A DNA stretch of 47,187 bases, from contig CALXFF010000011.1 of assembly GCA_944387525.1 (NCBI GenBank), positions 1 to 47,187 on the forward strand, in the 5' to 3' direction. Every line of letters starts with the position of its first letter. Positions within the stretch are counted from its first letter, which is position 1. The position numbers and the translations under genes are program-made. This DNA comes from an uncultured Clostridia bacterium (GTDB lineage: Bacteria > Bacillota > Clostridia > TANB77 > CAG-508). The notes under the pieces are model-generated. The model had not been told where the DNA came from. It made no database searches and saw nothing but the letters and a program-made list of their open reading frames with translations. Below are positions 1 through 10,012 of the stretch, one piece after another.

Positions 1-1419
1 ATAAATACAGACCAAGAAGTAAGAGAAGATTTAAGATTAGAATATAGATTTTTAGATTTAAGAAATGAAAAATTGCACAAAAACATTTTATTACGTTCAG
101 AAATTATAAAAACAATAAGAAATAAAATGGATGAACTAGGATTTACCGAAATACAAACACCAATACTTGCAAACTCATCGCCAGAAGGTGCAAGAGACTA
201 TTTAGTACCAAGTAGATTAAATCCAGGAGAATTCTATGCACTTCCACAAGCGCCACAACAATTTAAGCAATTACTAATGGTTGGAGGATTTAATAAATAC
301 TATCAAATAGCACCATGTTTTAGAGATGAAGATCCTAGAGCAGATAGAGCACCAGGTGAATTCTATCAATTAGATTTTGAAATGAGTTTTGCAACACAAG
401 AAGATGTATTTAATGTAATTGAAGAAGTTGTACCATACACTTTCGAAAAATTTACAAATTGGAAAGTAGATAAAGGACCATTTATACGTATTCCATATAG
501 AGAAGCAATGGAAAAATACGGAATAGATAAACCAGATTTAAGAAATCCATTGATAATACAAGATGTAACAAAACTATTTGAAAATTCAGACTTTAATGCA
601 TTTAAAGGAAAAACAGTAAAAGCAATAGTTGTGCCAAATGGTGCAGAACAAGGAAGAAAATTCTTTGATAAAATGGGAGAATTTGCAACAACTGAAGAAG
701 TTGGAGCAAAAGGTTTAGCATGGACGAAATTTGAACAATCAGGAGAAGTTACAGGAGGAATTGCTAAATTTATAACATCAGACATTAAAGAAAAATTAGA
801 AAAAGAATATGATGTAAAACCAAATTCAAGCATTTTCTTTATAGCAGACGAATTTGAAAAAGCTCAAAAAATAGCAGGGCTAGTTAGAATAGAATTAGGA
901 AAAAGACTAGACTTATTAGAAAAAGATGTATATAGATTCTGCTTTATAGTTGATTTTCCAATGTATGAATTATCAGATGAAGGAACAATTGACTTTAGCC
1001 ACAATCCATTTTCAATGCCACAAGGTGGATTAGATGCATTAGAAAATAAAGACCCACTAGAAATACTTGCATATCAATATGACTTAGTATGTAATGGATA
1101 TGAAATGGCATCAGGAGCGGTAAGAAATCACAATCCAGAAATTATGGTTAAAGCATTTGAAATAGCAGGATATACTGAAGAAGAAGTAAAAAATAGATTT
1201 GGAGCATTATATAATGCCTTCCAATATGGAACACCACCACATGCAGGAGCAGCACCTGGATTAGATAGAATGGTAATGCTAATTGCAAATTCACAAAACA
1301 TAAGAGAAATAATAGCATTTCCAAAAAACAAAAAAGCAAGAGATTTATTAATGAGAGCACCATCACAAGTATCAGAACAACAACTTAAAGATGTCCACAT
1401 CAAACTAGATTTAGAATAA
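1..1419 (+). CDS. aspS: aspartyl-tRNA synthetase, 5'-truncated by the window edge
   Basis: Charges tRNA-Asp with aspartate (class II aminoacyl-tRNA synthetase, cytoplasm). The reading frame is open from base 1 and the first visible residues ([13 protein letters not shown]) are the conserved stretch after the OB-fold, so the N-terminal anticodon-binding domain lies outside the window; about 472 codons are present of a family length near 590. Class II motif 2 is visible as [10 protein letters not shown] and motif 3 as GLDRMVML near the C-terminus, with the bacterial GAD insertion domain between them. The next gene starts 12 bases downstream and is probably co-transcribed. Whether the enzyme is discriminating or also charges tRNA-Asn cannot be decided without the missing part. 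Confidence 0.96.
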   Translation: MNTDQEVREDLRLEYRFLDLRNEKLHKNILLRSEIIKTIRNKMDELGFTEIQTPILANSSPEGARDYLVPSRLNPGEFYALPQAPQQFKQLLMVGGFNKYYQIAPCFRDEDPRADRAPGEFYQLDFEMSFATQEDVFNVIEEVVPYTFEKFTNWKVDKGPFIRIPYREAMEKYGIDKPDLRNPLIIQDVTKLFENSDFNAFKGKTVKAIVVPNGAEQGRKFFDKMGEFATTEEVGAKGLAWTKFEQSGEVTGGIAKFITSDIKEKLEKEYDVKPNSSIFFIADEFEKAQKIAGLVRIELGKRLDLLEKDVYRFCFIVDFPMYELSDEGTIDFSHNPFSMPQGGLDALENKDPLEILAYQYDLVCNGYEMASGAVRNHNPEIMVKAFEIAGYTEEEVKNRFGALYNAFQYGTPPHAGAAPGLDRMVMLIANSQNIREIIAFPKNKKARDLLMRAPSQVSEQQLKDVHIKLDLE

Positions 1420-1431
1420 GGAGCAAAGTAA

Positions 1432-2889
1432 ATGAAAAAATATATGTTAGAAATCACAGTATTCATATGTGGAGCAATAGGAATGATACTAGAACTAATT
1501 GCAGCAAGAGTTTTATCACCATACGTAGGAAGCTCAAACCTAATATGGACGACAATCATAGGAGTAATGCTAATTAGCATGAGTATAGGATACTGGTTAG
1601 GAGGAAAAAGAGCAGACAAAGATCCTAATATAAACAATTTATCAACAACAATACTATTAGGAGCTCTAACAACTAGCCTAATACCAATATTTGAAACAGT
1701 ACTAGTAAAAAACTTTGCAAGCATCTCAAATAACTTAGTATTAATTGCATTAGTAACATCTGCAATAATATTTGGAATACCAAGTTTTGTTATGGCAACA
1801 GTATCACCATTTGCAGTAAAATTAAGAGATAAAGAATACTCAAATGTAGGCGAGATATCAGGAAGGACATCATCATTATCAACAATAGGAAGTATATTTG
1901 GAACATTTTTAGCAGGATTTTTCTTAATCCCAACATTTGGAGTAAGAGCAATTGTATTTGGAACAACAGTAGTTTTATTAATCCTATCAATAGCACTATA
2001 CGAAAATAAAACAAGAAAATTTTATATGATGATTGCAATAGTTGCAATAGCAATATTTGCATTCCAAGGTTTAGGAAAAGTAATTTATGATAGAGCAAAT
2101 CCGGATGTTATAAAAGATGTGGATTCAGAATACAGTAGAATATTAATAAAACAAGTAGCTGCAAATGATACAACATATAAAACAATGCAAGTTGAAAATG
2201 GATTAGAGTCATATATAGATGAAACAACAGGAGAAATGGGAGCAAGATACTTATACTATTATGATTTAGCAGATTATTATCTAAAAGATTTTAAATCAAC
2301 ATTAATGATAGGTGGAGCAGCATATACATATCCAACACACTATCTAGATAAATATGAAGATAAAACAATTGATGTTTCAGAAATTGACGAAAAAATGACT
2401 GAACTTGCAGTAGAACAATTCAATTTAGATATTAATAATGAAAGATTAAATGTTTATCACCAAGATGGAAGAAGTTTTTTAAATACAACAGATAATAAAT
2501 ATGATGTAATTTTAATAGATGCTTTTAAAGGGGAAAATGCTCCTTTTGAATTAACAACTTATGAAGCTATGAAAAATGCAAGAAATATTTTAAATGATAA
2601 TGGAATGGTTATTACAAATATTATTTCCTCAGTTACAGGAGATGATTCTGATTTCATTAAATATGAGTATAGTACATATAAAAAAGTTTTTGATGACGTA
2701 AAAGTCTTTAAAGTTAAAGATGTTAATGATAATATAAATCAGAATTTGATTTTAATTGGTTTTAAGGGTAATACAGATATTGATGATAGTAAATATGAAG
2801 AGTATAAGGATTTACTTAATATGGAGATTATAGATTTTTCTTCTGATAAGGGGATTTCGACTGATAACTACGCCCCAATAGGAAACTAG
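1432..2889 (+). CDS. membrane-fused spermidine synthase-like methyltransferase-fold protein
   Basis: The protein has 485 residues. Residues 1-220 form about seven hydrophobic segments (fused-MFS/spermidine synthase type). The C-terminal half has a Rossmann methyltransferase-like fold with the class signatures IGGAAYTYPTHYL (cofactor loop), DVSEID (acidic residue ending strand 2) and DVILIDAFKG (strand 4). Known relatives bind decarboxylated S-adenosylmethionine and a polyamine, but many membrane-fused members have no proven substrate, so polyamine synthesis is an inference. The start ATG follows a GGAGCAAAG ribosome site, 12 bases after aspS. Its TAG stop lies on the left edge of a 127-bp palindrome. 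Confidence 0.8.
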   Translation: MKKYMLEITVFICGAIGMILELIAARVLSPYVGSSNLIWTTIIGVMLISMSIGYWLGGKRADKDPNINNLSTTILLGALTTSLIPIFETVLVKNFASISNNLVLIALVTSAIIFGIPSFVMATVSPFAVKLRDKEYSNVGEISGRTSSLSTIGSIFGTFLAGFFLIPTFGVRAIVFGTTVVLLILSIALYENKTRKFYMMIAIVAIAIFAFQGLGKVIYDRANPDVIKDVDSEYSRILIKQVAANDTTYKTMQVENGLESYIDETTGEMGARYLYYYDLADYYLKDFKSTLMIGGAAYTYPTHYLDKYEDKTIDVSEIDEKMTELAVEQFNLDINNERLNVYHQDGRSFLNTTDNKYDVILIDAFKGENAPFELTTYEAMKNARNILNDNGMVITNIISSVTGDDSDFIKYEYSTYKKVFDDVKVFKVKDVNDNINQNLILIGFKGNTDIDDSKYEEYKDLLNMEIIDFSSDKGISTDNYAPIGN

Positions 2890-3013
2890 TTTGAAAAATA
2901 ATTAGCATTTGGCGTTGTTGCACTGAATTTGGAATTTAATCAACGTACAAAAAGTACGCCTCATAAATTTCAAATTTGTGCGCCTAGCCAAATATCTAAT
3001 TCTTTTCCAAACT
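2887..3013. repeat. 127-bp near-perfect long palindrome (MITE-like or hairpin element)
   Basis: The arms AGTTTGAAAAATAATTAGC (from 2888) and the reverse complement of the right end at 3013 (AGTTTGGAAAAGAATTAG) match along most of their length. The pairing continues inward to an apex CGTAC-AAAAA-GTACG at 2944-2958, so the whole element is one hairpin centred near 2951. Its left edge contains the stop codon of the upstream gene. It has no coding capacity. It may act as a terminator in RNA form or be a non-autonomous mobile element; the sequence does not decide which. Confidence 0.7.
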
Positions 3014-3084
3014 GATATATAAATGTAAATTTTTTAAGCCAACATTTTATGATGTAAATGAAAGGAAAGAGGTGAGAAGTGGAA

Positions 3085-4176
3085 ATGAAGAGAGTTTTGC
3101 TTGGAATGAGTGGAGGAGTTGATAGTTCTGTTTCAGCAATCTTGTTAAAAAATCAAGGTTATGAAGTAATTGGAGCTACAATGAAATTATGGTGTGGAGC
3201 AAATAAAGAAGAGAAAGAAAAGAACGAAAAATCAATTCAAGATGCTAAAAAGGTTTGTGAAAAACTAGGAATAGAACATTATATATTTGATGCACAAAAA
3301 GAATTTGAGAAATACGTAATAAATGATTTTGTAGAACAATATAAAAATGCCAAAACACCAAATCCATGCATAGAATGTAATAAGAAAATAAAATTTGGAT
3401 ACTTTTTTGATAAAGCGCAAGAATTAAATTGTGATTATGTAGCAACTGGCCATTATGCCAGAATTGAATATTCTGAAAAATATAATCAATATGTGTTGAG
3501 AAAATCAAGTGAAGAAAAAAAAGACCAAAGTTATTTCTTATACACAATTCCAAAAGAAAAACTAGATAAAATTATTTTTCCACTTCAAGATTTTAAATCG
3601 AAAGAAGAAATAAGAAAAATAGCACAAGAAAATAATTTAGAAGTTGCAGAAAAAAAAGATAGTCAAGAAATATGTTTTATTCCAGACAATTGTTATCAAA
3701 ACTTTTTAGAAAGTAGAATAAATAAACCAAAAGAAGGAAATATCATACTAAGAAATGGTGAAATTCTAGGAAAACATAATGGATTAATTAACTATACAAT
3801 AGGACAAAGAAAAGGAATTGGCATATCATATAAAGAGCCATTATATGTACTTGAATTAAATCAAGAAAAAAATGAAGTGATTGTTGGACCAGAGTCAGAA
3901 TTATATACGAATAAGTTATTTGCAAATAATATAAATTGGCAAGTAGAGCCAAATAGAAATCAAGATTTGTGTTGTTTAGCTAAAATAAGATATAGAGCAA
4001 AAGAAGCGGAAGCAATAGTGAGAATAAGAAAAAGCGAATTACGAGATGAAAATAAAATTACAAATAGTCAAGATGAAGTAGAATTCAAAGAACCACAAAG
4101 AGCAATTACAAAAGGACAGTCGGTAGTTTTTTATGATGAAACTGGAATTGTATTAGGAGGAGGAAAAATTTTGTAA
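3085..4176 (+). CDS. mnmA: tRNA-specific 2-thiouridylase MnmA
   Basis: Adds sulfur at C2 of the wobble uridine 34 in tRNA Lys, Glu and Gln, using ATP and a persulfide relay (cytoplasm). The PP-loop ATP-binding motif GMSGGVDSS is at the N-terminus. The catalytic cysteine pair is visible as NPCIEC (about residue 95) and SQEICF (about residue 197), with the tRNA-binding GHYARIE between them. Length (363 residues) is normal. I prefer ATG 3085, which sits 9 bases after GAGGTGA; a GTG at 3079 is in frame but too close to the ribosome site. The gene ends inside a strong terminator hairpin shared with the convergent ABC transporter gene. Confidence 0.97.
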   Translation: MKRVLLGMSGGVDSSVSAILLKNQGYEVIGATMKLWCGANKEEKEKNEKSIQDAKKVCEKLGIEHYIFDAQKEFEKYVINDFVEQYKNAKTPNPCIECNKKIKFGYFFDKAQELNCDYVATGHYARIEYSEKYNQYVLRKSSEEKKDQSYFLYTIPKEKLDKIIFPLQDFKSKEEIRKIAQENNLEVAEKKDSQEICFIPDNCYQNFLESRINKPKEGNIILRNGEILGKHNGLINYTIGQRKGIGISYKEPLYVLELNQEKNEVIVGPESELYTNKLFANNINWQVEPNRNQDLCCLAKIRYRAKEAEAIVRIRKSELRDENKITNSQDEVEFKEPQRAITKGQSVVFYDETGIVLGGGKIL

Positions 4177-4199
4177 AATTTTAATACAAAATTTTTCCT
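4161..4199. terminator. bidirectional intrinsic terminator between mnmA and the ABC transporter gene
   Basis: Perfect 15-bp stem: AGGAAAAATTTTGTA at 4161-4175 pairs with TACAAAATTTTTCCT at 4185-4199, with A/T runs on both sides. It overlaps the mnmA stop codon and sits between two convergent genes. Confidence 0.8.
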
Positions 4200-4217
4200 A
4201 AAAAAATATCAAATTTT

Positions 4218-6563
4218 CTATAAATTTTTCTTTATATTCTTTTTTAAAGCAATAAAACTAGCTATTAATAATACAAAAGTCATTAGCAAAATAACTAATA
4301 TAACTTGAATCATATGCTCAGAAGTAAATGTAAAATAATCTTCTGGTTCAATTTCGGCTAAAGGATTATATGTCTGAACAAGATGTGTTAAATCATTTAA
4401 ATTAGTACTTGTACCTAAACCTTCTACAGACCATCTACACAATATAAAATTGGATATAAAATTAGTTATTCCTTCTAACTTAAATAGCATTCCTGAAAAT
4501 AGTAATTGTGGAACTAATATTAAAGGTATTAAAGACATAGCAATATTTCCATTTTTTACTATTGAAGAAATAAATAAACCTAATGTTGCTGCAGACCATA
4601 TTGATAAAAAGCATATTAGTTGAATATCCCAAAATGAATCTATTAATATACTATATTCAGAAGCACCTTCTATTTTTTGAAAAACAAATACTAATAGATA
4701 AGCTTGTATAAAAGCAATAACTCCCTGAACAATAAATTTAGAGAGTAAATATGCTGGTAACTTTAAGTCTGACATATGTTCTTTTTGTAAAATAATTTTT
4801 TCTTTACATATTTCTTGCACAGAATTTAATAATCCTAACCAAATAGAAGCACAACCTAATGAAAACAGTATAGCCTTTGTATCATCATAACTTGTATATA
4901 TATCTTCTGTAGAGACTAATGTTAATAAGAGTCCAACGACTGGAGCTTGAGCAAATAGAAGCAATAATTGTTGAAAATCATTTGAAATTAGTTTAACATA
5001 TCGTCTTATCAAAGTTAATAATTGTTTTACAAAAGATTTTTTCTGATTAGTAGGTTTATTATTAATTTTCTTTTCAATAATATTCGTAGTAGTGTTCTTA
5101 GGTTCATTAATAGCTTTAAACTTGTTATTCCATTTCTCCATATCTTCATTTAATAAAGTATATATATCTACAAAATCATCTACTTCAAAAAAATCCAAAG
5201 CCTCTTGAGGAGAACCATAAAAACATAGATGACCACCTTTGCCAAAGAAAGCAACTTTATCACATAAATGCAAATTTAAAGTATTATGAGTTACAAGGAT
5301 AATAGTTTTACCCATTTTTGACATTTCTCTTAAGGTTTTCATGAGGCTTCTCTCTGTATCAGGATCTAATCCGCTAGTTGGTTCATCAAGAAAAAATAAA
5401 CTTGGATCAGCTATAAGTTCAACAGCAATACTAGCCCTTTTCCTCTGACCACCACTTAGTTGCCTTATATAAGAATTTTTAAAATCCGTAAGTTGTACAG
5501 TATTTAATACATCATCAATTCTTTCTTCTCTTTCAAATCTAGTAGAATTATCAGGCATCCTAAGCTTAGTAGTATATTTTAACATATCATATAATGTTAA
5601 ATTAGAATATACAATATCTTCTTGTGGGACGTAGCCAATATTATGTTTTAATTCAGCATAATTTTCATACAAATTCTCACCATTTAAAAGGACAACTCCT
5701 GAAGAAGGTTCATCTACTCCGCTAATACATTTCATAAAAGTTGTTTTACCTGCACCAGAGCCTCCAACAAAGGCAACAAATTCAGAAGGATTAACAGTCA
5801 TACTAACATGTGAAGAAATTTCTTTTACCTTAAATTTTATTTTAACACGTTTAACAATGTCAATTGCTTCAAGTTTAATTCCCTTCTGATATATTTGATA
5901 TATCAATTTCTCATTATATAAAATGATTTTTGTATTTCCAATTAAAATAACATCAAAATTATTTAAAAATATATCCCTGTTTGGCAATAATTTCATTCCA
6001 TTAACATATGTTCCATTTAAACTAGAATAGTCACGTATGGTTATATTATGACCTGATTTATTAATAGAGGCATGAGTTTTAGCAACACCGTTTGGAGGTA
6101 AAACTATATCACTTGTTCCACTACTTCCAATTGTAGTTTTTCCGGAATTTAAAGATTTAGTTTGCCACTCGTCTAAAGTCTTGCTTATTGACATTATAAT
6201 TATTACAGCATTTGAATCATCTAAGTCAGGATTCATAATTTTTACAAAACTACCTTCTGATAAATACAAATCATCAAAAGATTTCTTATTATTTCCGAAC
6301 ATTGGTATATGTGCACTTGTATTAGTCACTAAAACACCAAATTCTGTTATTTCTAGATAACCTTGTTGGTAATCTAAAGAATCAGAATTTATAACAATAT
6401 CATTATCTGAACCTTTTCCAAAGGTAAATAGGTTCTTATTTTTTTCAGTTAAATTAATTACAGTTACACCGTTATCACATATTATTGTTATAAAATAATT
6501 TTCATTAGGTTTTGCCTTACGTTTAAAATTTTCAAATTCATTAAATTCTCGATTTTGTTTCAT
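4218..6563 (-). CDS. ABCG-like half transporter with two N-terminal FHA domains
   Basis: 781 residues: two FHA-like domains (about residues 25-125 and 140-215, the second with IGSSGTSDIVLP and SLNGTYVNG), one ABC ATPase (about 230-460) and a C-terminal ABC2-type membrane domain with about six helices (530-780). ATPase motifs are complete: Walker A GGSGAGKTT (267-275), signature LSGGQRKR (369-376), Walker B LFFLDEP (389-395) and switch His in ILVTHN. FHA domains bind phosphothreonine, so transport is probably controlled by a Ser/Thr kinase, as for the similarly built mycobacterial Rv1747; no such kinase is in this window. Substrate unknown (lipid or cell-envelope precursor export is a family-based guess). 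Transcribed divergently from the response regulator. Confidence 0.9.
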   Translation of the reverse strand: MKQNREFNEFENFKRKAKPNENYFITIICDNGVTVINLTEKNKNLFTFGKGSDNDIVINSDSLDYQQGYLEITEFGVLVTNTSAHIPMFGNNKKSFDDLYLSEGSFVKIMNPDLDDSNAVIIIMSISKTLDEWQTKSLNSGKTTIGSSGTSDIVLPPNGVAKTHASINKSGHNITIRDYSSLNGTYVNGMKLLPNRDIFLNNFDVILIGNTKIILYNEKLIYQIYQKGIKLEAIDIVKRVKIKFKVKEISSHVSMTVNPSEFVAFVGGSGAGKTTFMKCISGVDEPSSGVVLLNGENLYENYAELKHNIGYVPQEDIVYSNLTLYDMLKYTTKLRMPDNSTRFEREERIDDVLNTVQLTDFKNSYIRQLSGGQRKRASIAVELIADPSLFFLDEPTSGLDPDTERSLMKTLREMSKMGKTIILVTHNTLNLHLCDKVAFFGKGGHLCFYGSPQEALDFFEVDDFVDIYTLLNEDMEKWNNKFKAINEPKNTTTNIIEKKINNKPTNQKKSFVKQLLTLIRRYVKLISNDFQQLLLLFAQAPVVGLLLTLVSTEDIYTSYDDTKAILFSLGCASIWLGLLNSVQEICKEKIILQKEHMSDLKLPAYLLSKFIVQGVIAFIQAYLLVFVFQKIEGASEYSILIDSFWDIQLICFLSIWSAATLGLFISSIVKNGNIAMSLIPLILVPQLLFSGMLFKLEGITNFISNFILCRWSVEGLGTSTNLNDLTHLVQTYNPLAEIEPEDYFTFTSEHMIQVILVILLMTFVLLIASFIALKKNIKKNL

Positions 6564-6663
6564 AATTTCCCTCTTATCTTATGTTTATTATTTGCATTTT
6601 ATCATTGAATAAAAAAATTTTCAATATATAAAGAAAATTTAGAATGAAAATTAATAAAAAAAC

Positions 6664-6692
6664 TTGTATATTTTAAGCACTTGTGATATAAA
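6664..6692 (+). promoter_or_regulatory. predicted sigma-A-type promoter of the response regulator gene
   Basis: TTGTAT (6664-6669), 17-base spacer, TATAAA (6687-6692), in the 162-base divergent intergenic region. A ribosome site AAAGAAAGGG follows at about 6709. Confidence 0.5.
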
Positions 6693-6725
6693 TATGATAT
6701 AAAGCTAAAGAAAGGGCTGAGTTTA

Positions 6726-7490
6726 GTGGAAGATGAAGATATGATAAATATTAGAGATATGAAAGACGCAAAAACAATATTAATTGTTGATGATGAACAA
6801 CCAATTGTTGATATATTGGTCCATAATCTGATTAAAGAAGGTTATAAAACTTTAGAAGCAAATGATGGTATAACAGCAGTAAATATGGCATTAGAAAAAA
6901 AGCCTGATTTAATTTTATTAGATATAATGCTTCCTAAAATGGACGGATTATCTGTATGTAAAAGAATAAAGAACTCATATAATGTACCTATATTAATGCT
7001 AACAGCCAAGGATGAAGAAATAGATAAAATTTTAGGTTTAGAGTTAGGAGCAGATGATTATATAACAAAACCTTTTAGTGTAAGAGAACTTATGGCAAGA
7101 ATTAAAGCAAATTTAAGAAAAGCAGATATAATTGCAGACAATCAAGTAATAGAGCAAACTTCAAGTAATGATAAGAAAAAAGATAGTAAGATAAAAGTAG
7201 GAGATTTAGAATTAGATTTAGATAAATTTGAAGTTAAAGTTAGAGGAGAAATAATAGATTTAACATTAAGAGAATTTGAAGTATTGAAATTCTTAGCATC
7301 ACAACCAGAGCAAGTAGTAACAAGAGAAACTTTACTTGAAAAAGTTTGGGGATATGAATATTATGGTGATATTAGAACAGTTGATGTAACAGTAAGAAGA
7401 ATCCGTGAAAAAATAGAAAAAGATACTTCAGCACCAAAGATATTAATAACAAAAAGAGGTGTAGGCTACTATATAGCAGACAGGGATTAG
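6726..7490 (+). CDS. OmpR/PhoB-family response regulator
   Basis: Two-component transcription factor of 254 residues: receiver domain (about 16-130) with acidic pair D22-D23, phospho-acceptor D66 (LLDIMLP), T93 and K115 (TKPF), then a linker and a winged-helix DNA-binding domain (about 155-252) ending RTVDVTVRRIREKIE...RGVGYYIADRD. GTG 6726 is 7 bases after AAAGAAAGGG; ATG 6741 is an alternative. No kinase gene is adjacent; the window's only histidine kinase is 27 kb away and of the PhoR/WalK type that pairs with this family, so pairing is possible but unproven. The last codons AGG GAT and the TAG stop are part of a REP-like repeat. Confidence 0.95.
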   Translation: MEDEDMINIRDMKDAKTILIVDDEQPIVDILVHNLIKEGYKTLEANDGITAVNMALEKKPDLILLDIMLPKMDGLSVCKRIKNSYNVPILMLTAKDEEIDKILGLELGADDYITKPFSVRELMARIKANLRKADIIADNQVIEQTSSNDKKKDSKIKVGDLELDLDKFEVKVRGEIIDLTLREFEVLKFLASQPEQVVTRETLLEKVWGYEYYGDIRTVDVTVRRIREKIEKDTSAPKILITKRGVGYYIADRD

Positions 7491-7511
7491 GGGACGGTCC
7501 TAAAAATCCCT
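7482..7511 (+). repeat. REP-like palindrome, subfamily I, supplying the stop of the response regulator gene
   Basis: AGGGATTAGGGGACGG followed by TCCTAAAAATCCCT. Outer stem AGGGATT/AATCCCT, inner palindrome GGAC-G-GTCC. Its first nine bases encode Arg-Asp-stop of the upstream gene. Confidence 0.8.
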
Positions 7512-7513
7512 AA

Positions 7514-7570
7514 TTAAAAAAGATAGAACTAAATTTGTAACTAGTACAAAATTAGCTCTATCTTTTTTAA
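7514..7570. terminator. bidirectional terminator between the response regulator and PBP genes
   Basis: TTAAAAAAGATAGAACTAA... (7514-7539) pairs with ...TTAGCTCTATCTTTTTTAA (7545-7570) with two mismatches and a five-base loop; A- and T-runs at the ends allow function on both strands. It overlaps the stop codon of the convergent PBP gene. Confidence 0.8.
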
Positions 7571-9888
7571 TGGGCATCTGTCAAAGTACTACGTAAAGTA
7601 ACCTTTATAATCGTACCTTCAGGAACTTGCTCATTTGCCATATAATCTTGAGTAATAACAGTTCCACTACCTTCAATATTAATATTCAAATTTTTATCTC
7701 TCAAAGTAGTTGTAGCTTGTGAAGCGTTCATACCCTTTAAATCTGGAACTGTGACAGAAGTAGAAGTAGTACTTCCTTCACCATAAAGCACAATTAAAGA
7801 ATTTTTAGGTAATTGACTACCAGGTTTTGGATTTTGGTCTCCAACTAAAATAGTATTTGCGTCCCCATTTACATATGTTTTAGTATTAAATCCAGCATCT
7901 TTTAAAATCTTTTCAGCTTCCGCAACGGTTCTATTTCTAACATCAGGAACAGTAATATAATTACTAGAATTACTATTACTATCAGCAGTAGCATCTGAAA
8001 CAACACCCATATATGGTAAAATTTCAGATAGCATTTGAGAAACAACTGGTCCTGCAACTTGACCACCTTGATGACCATTTTCACCTTTAGGATCATATAA
8101 AGTAACTAAAAGAACAATTTTAGTATCCTCAACCGGAGAAATTGCAACATATGAAGCAACATAACCTTCTTCTGCATTTGCTTCTGTTGGTTCGGAAGTA
8201 CCAGTTTTTCCTCCTATAGAATAACCGTTTACAGCAGCATGTCTACCAGTACCTTCTGTAACTACAGACTCCATCATAGATTTTACTTTTGCAGCAGTTT
8301 GACTAGAAATTACTTGCCTTACTTGAGTAACAGGAATTTCAGTAACTGCTCCTGTATCAGTATTTGTAACAGATTTAACAATTCTAGGTTGCATCAATAC
8401 CCCATCATTAGCCACACAAGAAATTGCTGTAATCATTTGAAGAGGTGTAATATTTAACCTTTGTCCAAATGACATAGTAGCAAGTTCTACAGGACCAACA
8501 TTTTCTAGCTTTTGGAATATACTACTTTGCTCACCATAAAGACCAGAGTTAGTTGAATCGAACAATCCAAATGCCTCATAGTATTTATATAAAGTAGAAG
8601 CACCAATTCTTGCTCCAAGTTGCATAAATGCGGGGTTACATGAATTCATCAATGCTTGTCTTAAAGTTTGAGAACCGTGAGGGTTTGCTCTCCAGCATTT
8701 AATTTTAATAGTTGAACCATTTACATCTTCAAATTCTTCATAACCTTTACAATAAAAATCGCCAGCAACATCTGTTGAAGTGATATTTTCTTCTAAAGCA
8801 ACTGCAGAAGTTATAACTTTAAAAGTAGAACCAGGCTCATAAGTTTCAGCAACAGATTTATTTGCCCACATTCTATATAATGCCTCACTTTTTTCTTCTG
8901 TAGATAAACTATCATAAGTTTGAGCCAATGTGCTATTAGGTGTATAAGGTGAGTTTAAATCATAATCAGGATAAGATGCCATAGCTAAAATATCACCTGT
9001 TGAAGGATTCATTGCAATAACATTTCCACCTCTAGAGCATTCATTTTCTTCAACCGCTTGTTTTAAATATTTTTCAACAATAGTTTGAATATTTAAATCA
9101 ATTGTTAAAGTTAAATCACTACCATTTTCAGCTGCAATATATGTTTCCTCAGCATCAGGAATTTCTTGTTGGTCGCTTCCTTGTGAACTAACAATCTTTC
9201 CTGGAGTACCAGTTAATACTGAATCCCATTTAGATTCAATTCCACTTAAACCTTGATTATCACTTCCACAAAAGCCAATTACTGCTGAAGCAACAGTACT
9301 ATATGGATAATATCTTTTTGTATCTTCATCAATATTAATACCAACAGAAATCTTATTTTCTTTCATCCAAGCTGTTAACTCATCAACTTTATCTTGTTCA
9401 ACTTTTTTTGCAATTGTTTCAACTTGTGAATCACTACTTACTTTTTCCAAAGTTTCATTGTAATCAAGCCCAAAAATTTCTGAAAGACCTTTTGCAACAG
9501 TTTCTTGATATGTAGCAGTTTCTTCATCACTATCTTTTTTGAACTTTGAAGGATTAATTGTAATAGTATCTACTTGAGCACTTATAGCTAAAGCTTTTCC
9601 AGTAGAATCGTAAATATTTCCACGTTTTGGACTTATAATTTGATTAATAGCTTGTTGTTTATATGCTTGTTCTTTTAAATAACTTCCTTGAACAAATTGT
9701 AAAAATCCAATTCTACAAATTAAAAGAACAAAAATTATTACTGTAACTAAAAGAATTAATCTTAGCTTTTTTGTATATATAAAATTTTTCGATTCGAAAT
9801 CTGAATTTATTTTTACTACATTTGAAGTTTTTTTAGACCTATTATTATTTAATCTCTTGTTTTTATCTGGACGTCTTTTATCAGTCAT
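7567..9888 (-). CDS. class B penicillin-binding protein with two PASTA domains (FtsI/SpoVD type)
   Basis: Peptidoglycan DD-transpeptidase with one N-terminal membrane anchor (about residues 45-63). Order: anchor, PBP dimerisation domain (SPKRGNIYDSTG), transpeptidase with active-site STFK (Ser near 354 from the chosen start), SCN in MNSCNP and KTGT in IGGKTGTSEP, then two PASTA domains beginning ITVPDVRN and VTVPDLKG. ATG 9888 is chosen because the in-frame GTG at 9897 belongs to the ribosome site AGAGGTGG. It is a paralogue of the PBP at 16791, sharing long stretches such as IGFCGSDNQGL and GINIDEDTKRYYPY, but is longer by one PASTA domain. Which of the two serves vegetative division and which sporulation (SpoVD) cannot be told here. 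Confidence 0.93.
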   Translation of the reverse strand: MTDKRRPDKNKRLNNNRSKKTSNVVKINSDFESKNFIYTKKLRLILLVTVIIFVLLICRIGFLQFVQGSYLKEQAYKQQAINQIISPKRGNIYDSTGKALAISAQVDTITINPSKFKKDSDEETATYQETVAKGLSEIFGLDYNETLEKVSSDSQVETIAKKVEQDKVDELTAWMKENKISVGINIDEDTKRYYPYSTVASAVIGFCGSDNQGLSGIESKWDSVLTGTPGKIVSSQGSDQQEIPDAEETYIAAENGSDLTLTIDLNIQTIVEKYLKQAVEENECSRGGNVIAMNPSTGDILAMASYPDYDLNSPYTPNSTLAQTYDSLSTEEKSEALYRMWANKSVAETYEPGSTFKVITSAVALEENITSTDVAGDFYCKGYEEFEDVNGSTIKIKCWRANPHGSQTLRQALMNSCNPAFMQLGARIGASTLYKYYEAFGLFDSTNSGLYGEQSSIFQKLENVGPVELATMSFGQRLNITPLQMITAISCVANDGVLMQPRIVKSVTNTDTGAVTEIPVTQVRQVISSQTAAKVKSMMESVVTEGTGRHAAVNGYSIGGKTGTSEPTEANAEEGYVASYVAISPVEDTKIVLLVTLYDPKGENGHQGGQVAGPVVSQMLSEILPYMGVVSDATADSNSNSSNYITVPDVRNRTVAEAEKILKDAGFNTKTYVNGDANTILVGDQNPKPGSQLPKNSLIVLYGEGSTTSTSVTVPDLKGMNASQATTTLRDKNLNINIEGSGTVITQDYMANEQVPEGTIIKVTLRSTLTDAH

Positions 9889-10012
9889 AATATCCACCTC
9901 TTTAGTTTTTAAGTAGCTATATTTTATAATAAAATGTAAAAAAAAGCAAGATGTTGCAAATAAAAGAAAATCATGTTATCCTATTATTAAAGTTAAGAAA
10001 GGATAATTAAAA

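Noticed and set aside
1128-1724. Long open frame on the minus strand opposite aspS and the next gene
   Set aside because: It is the antisense shadow of two well-supported genes, has no ribosome site and no recognisable protein features.
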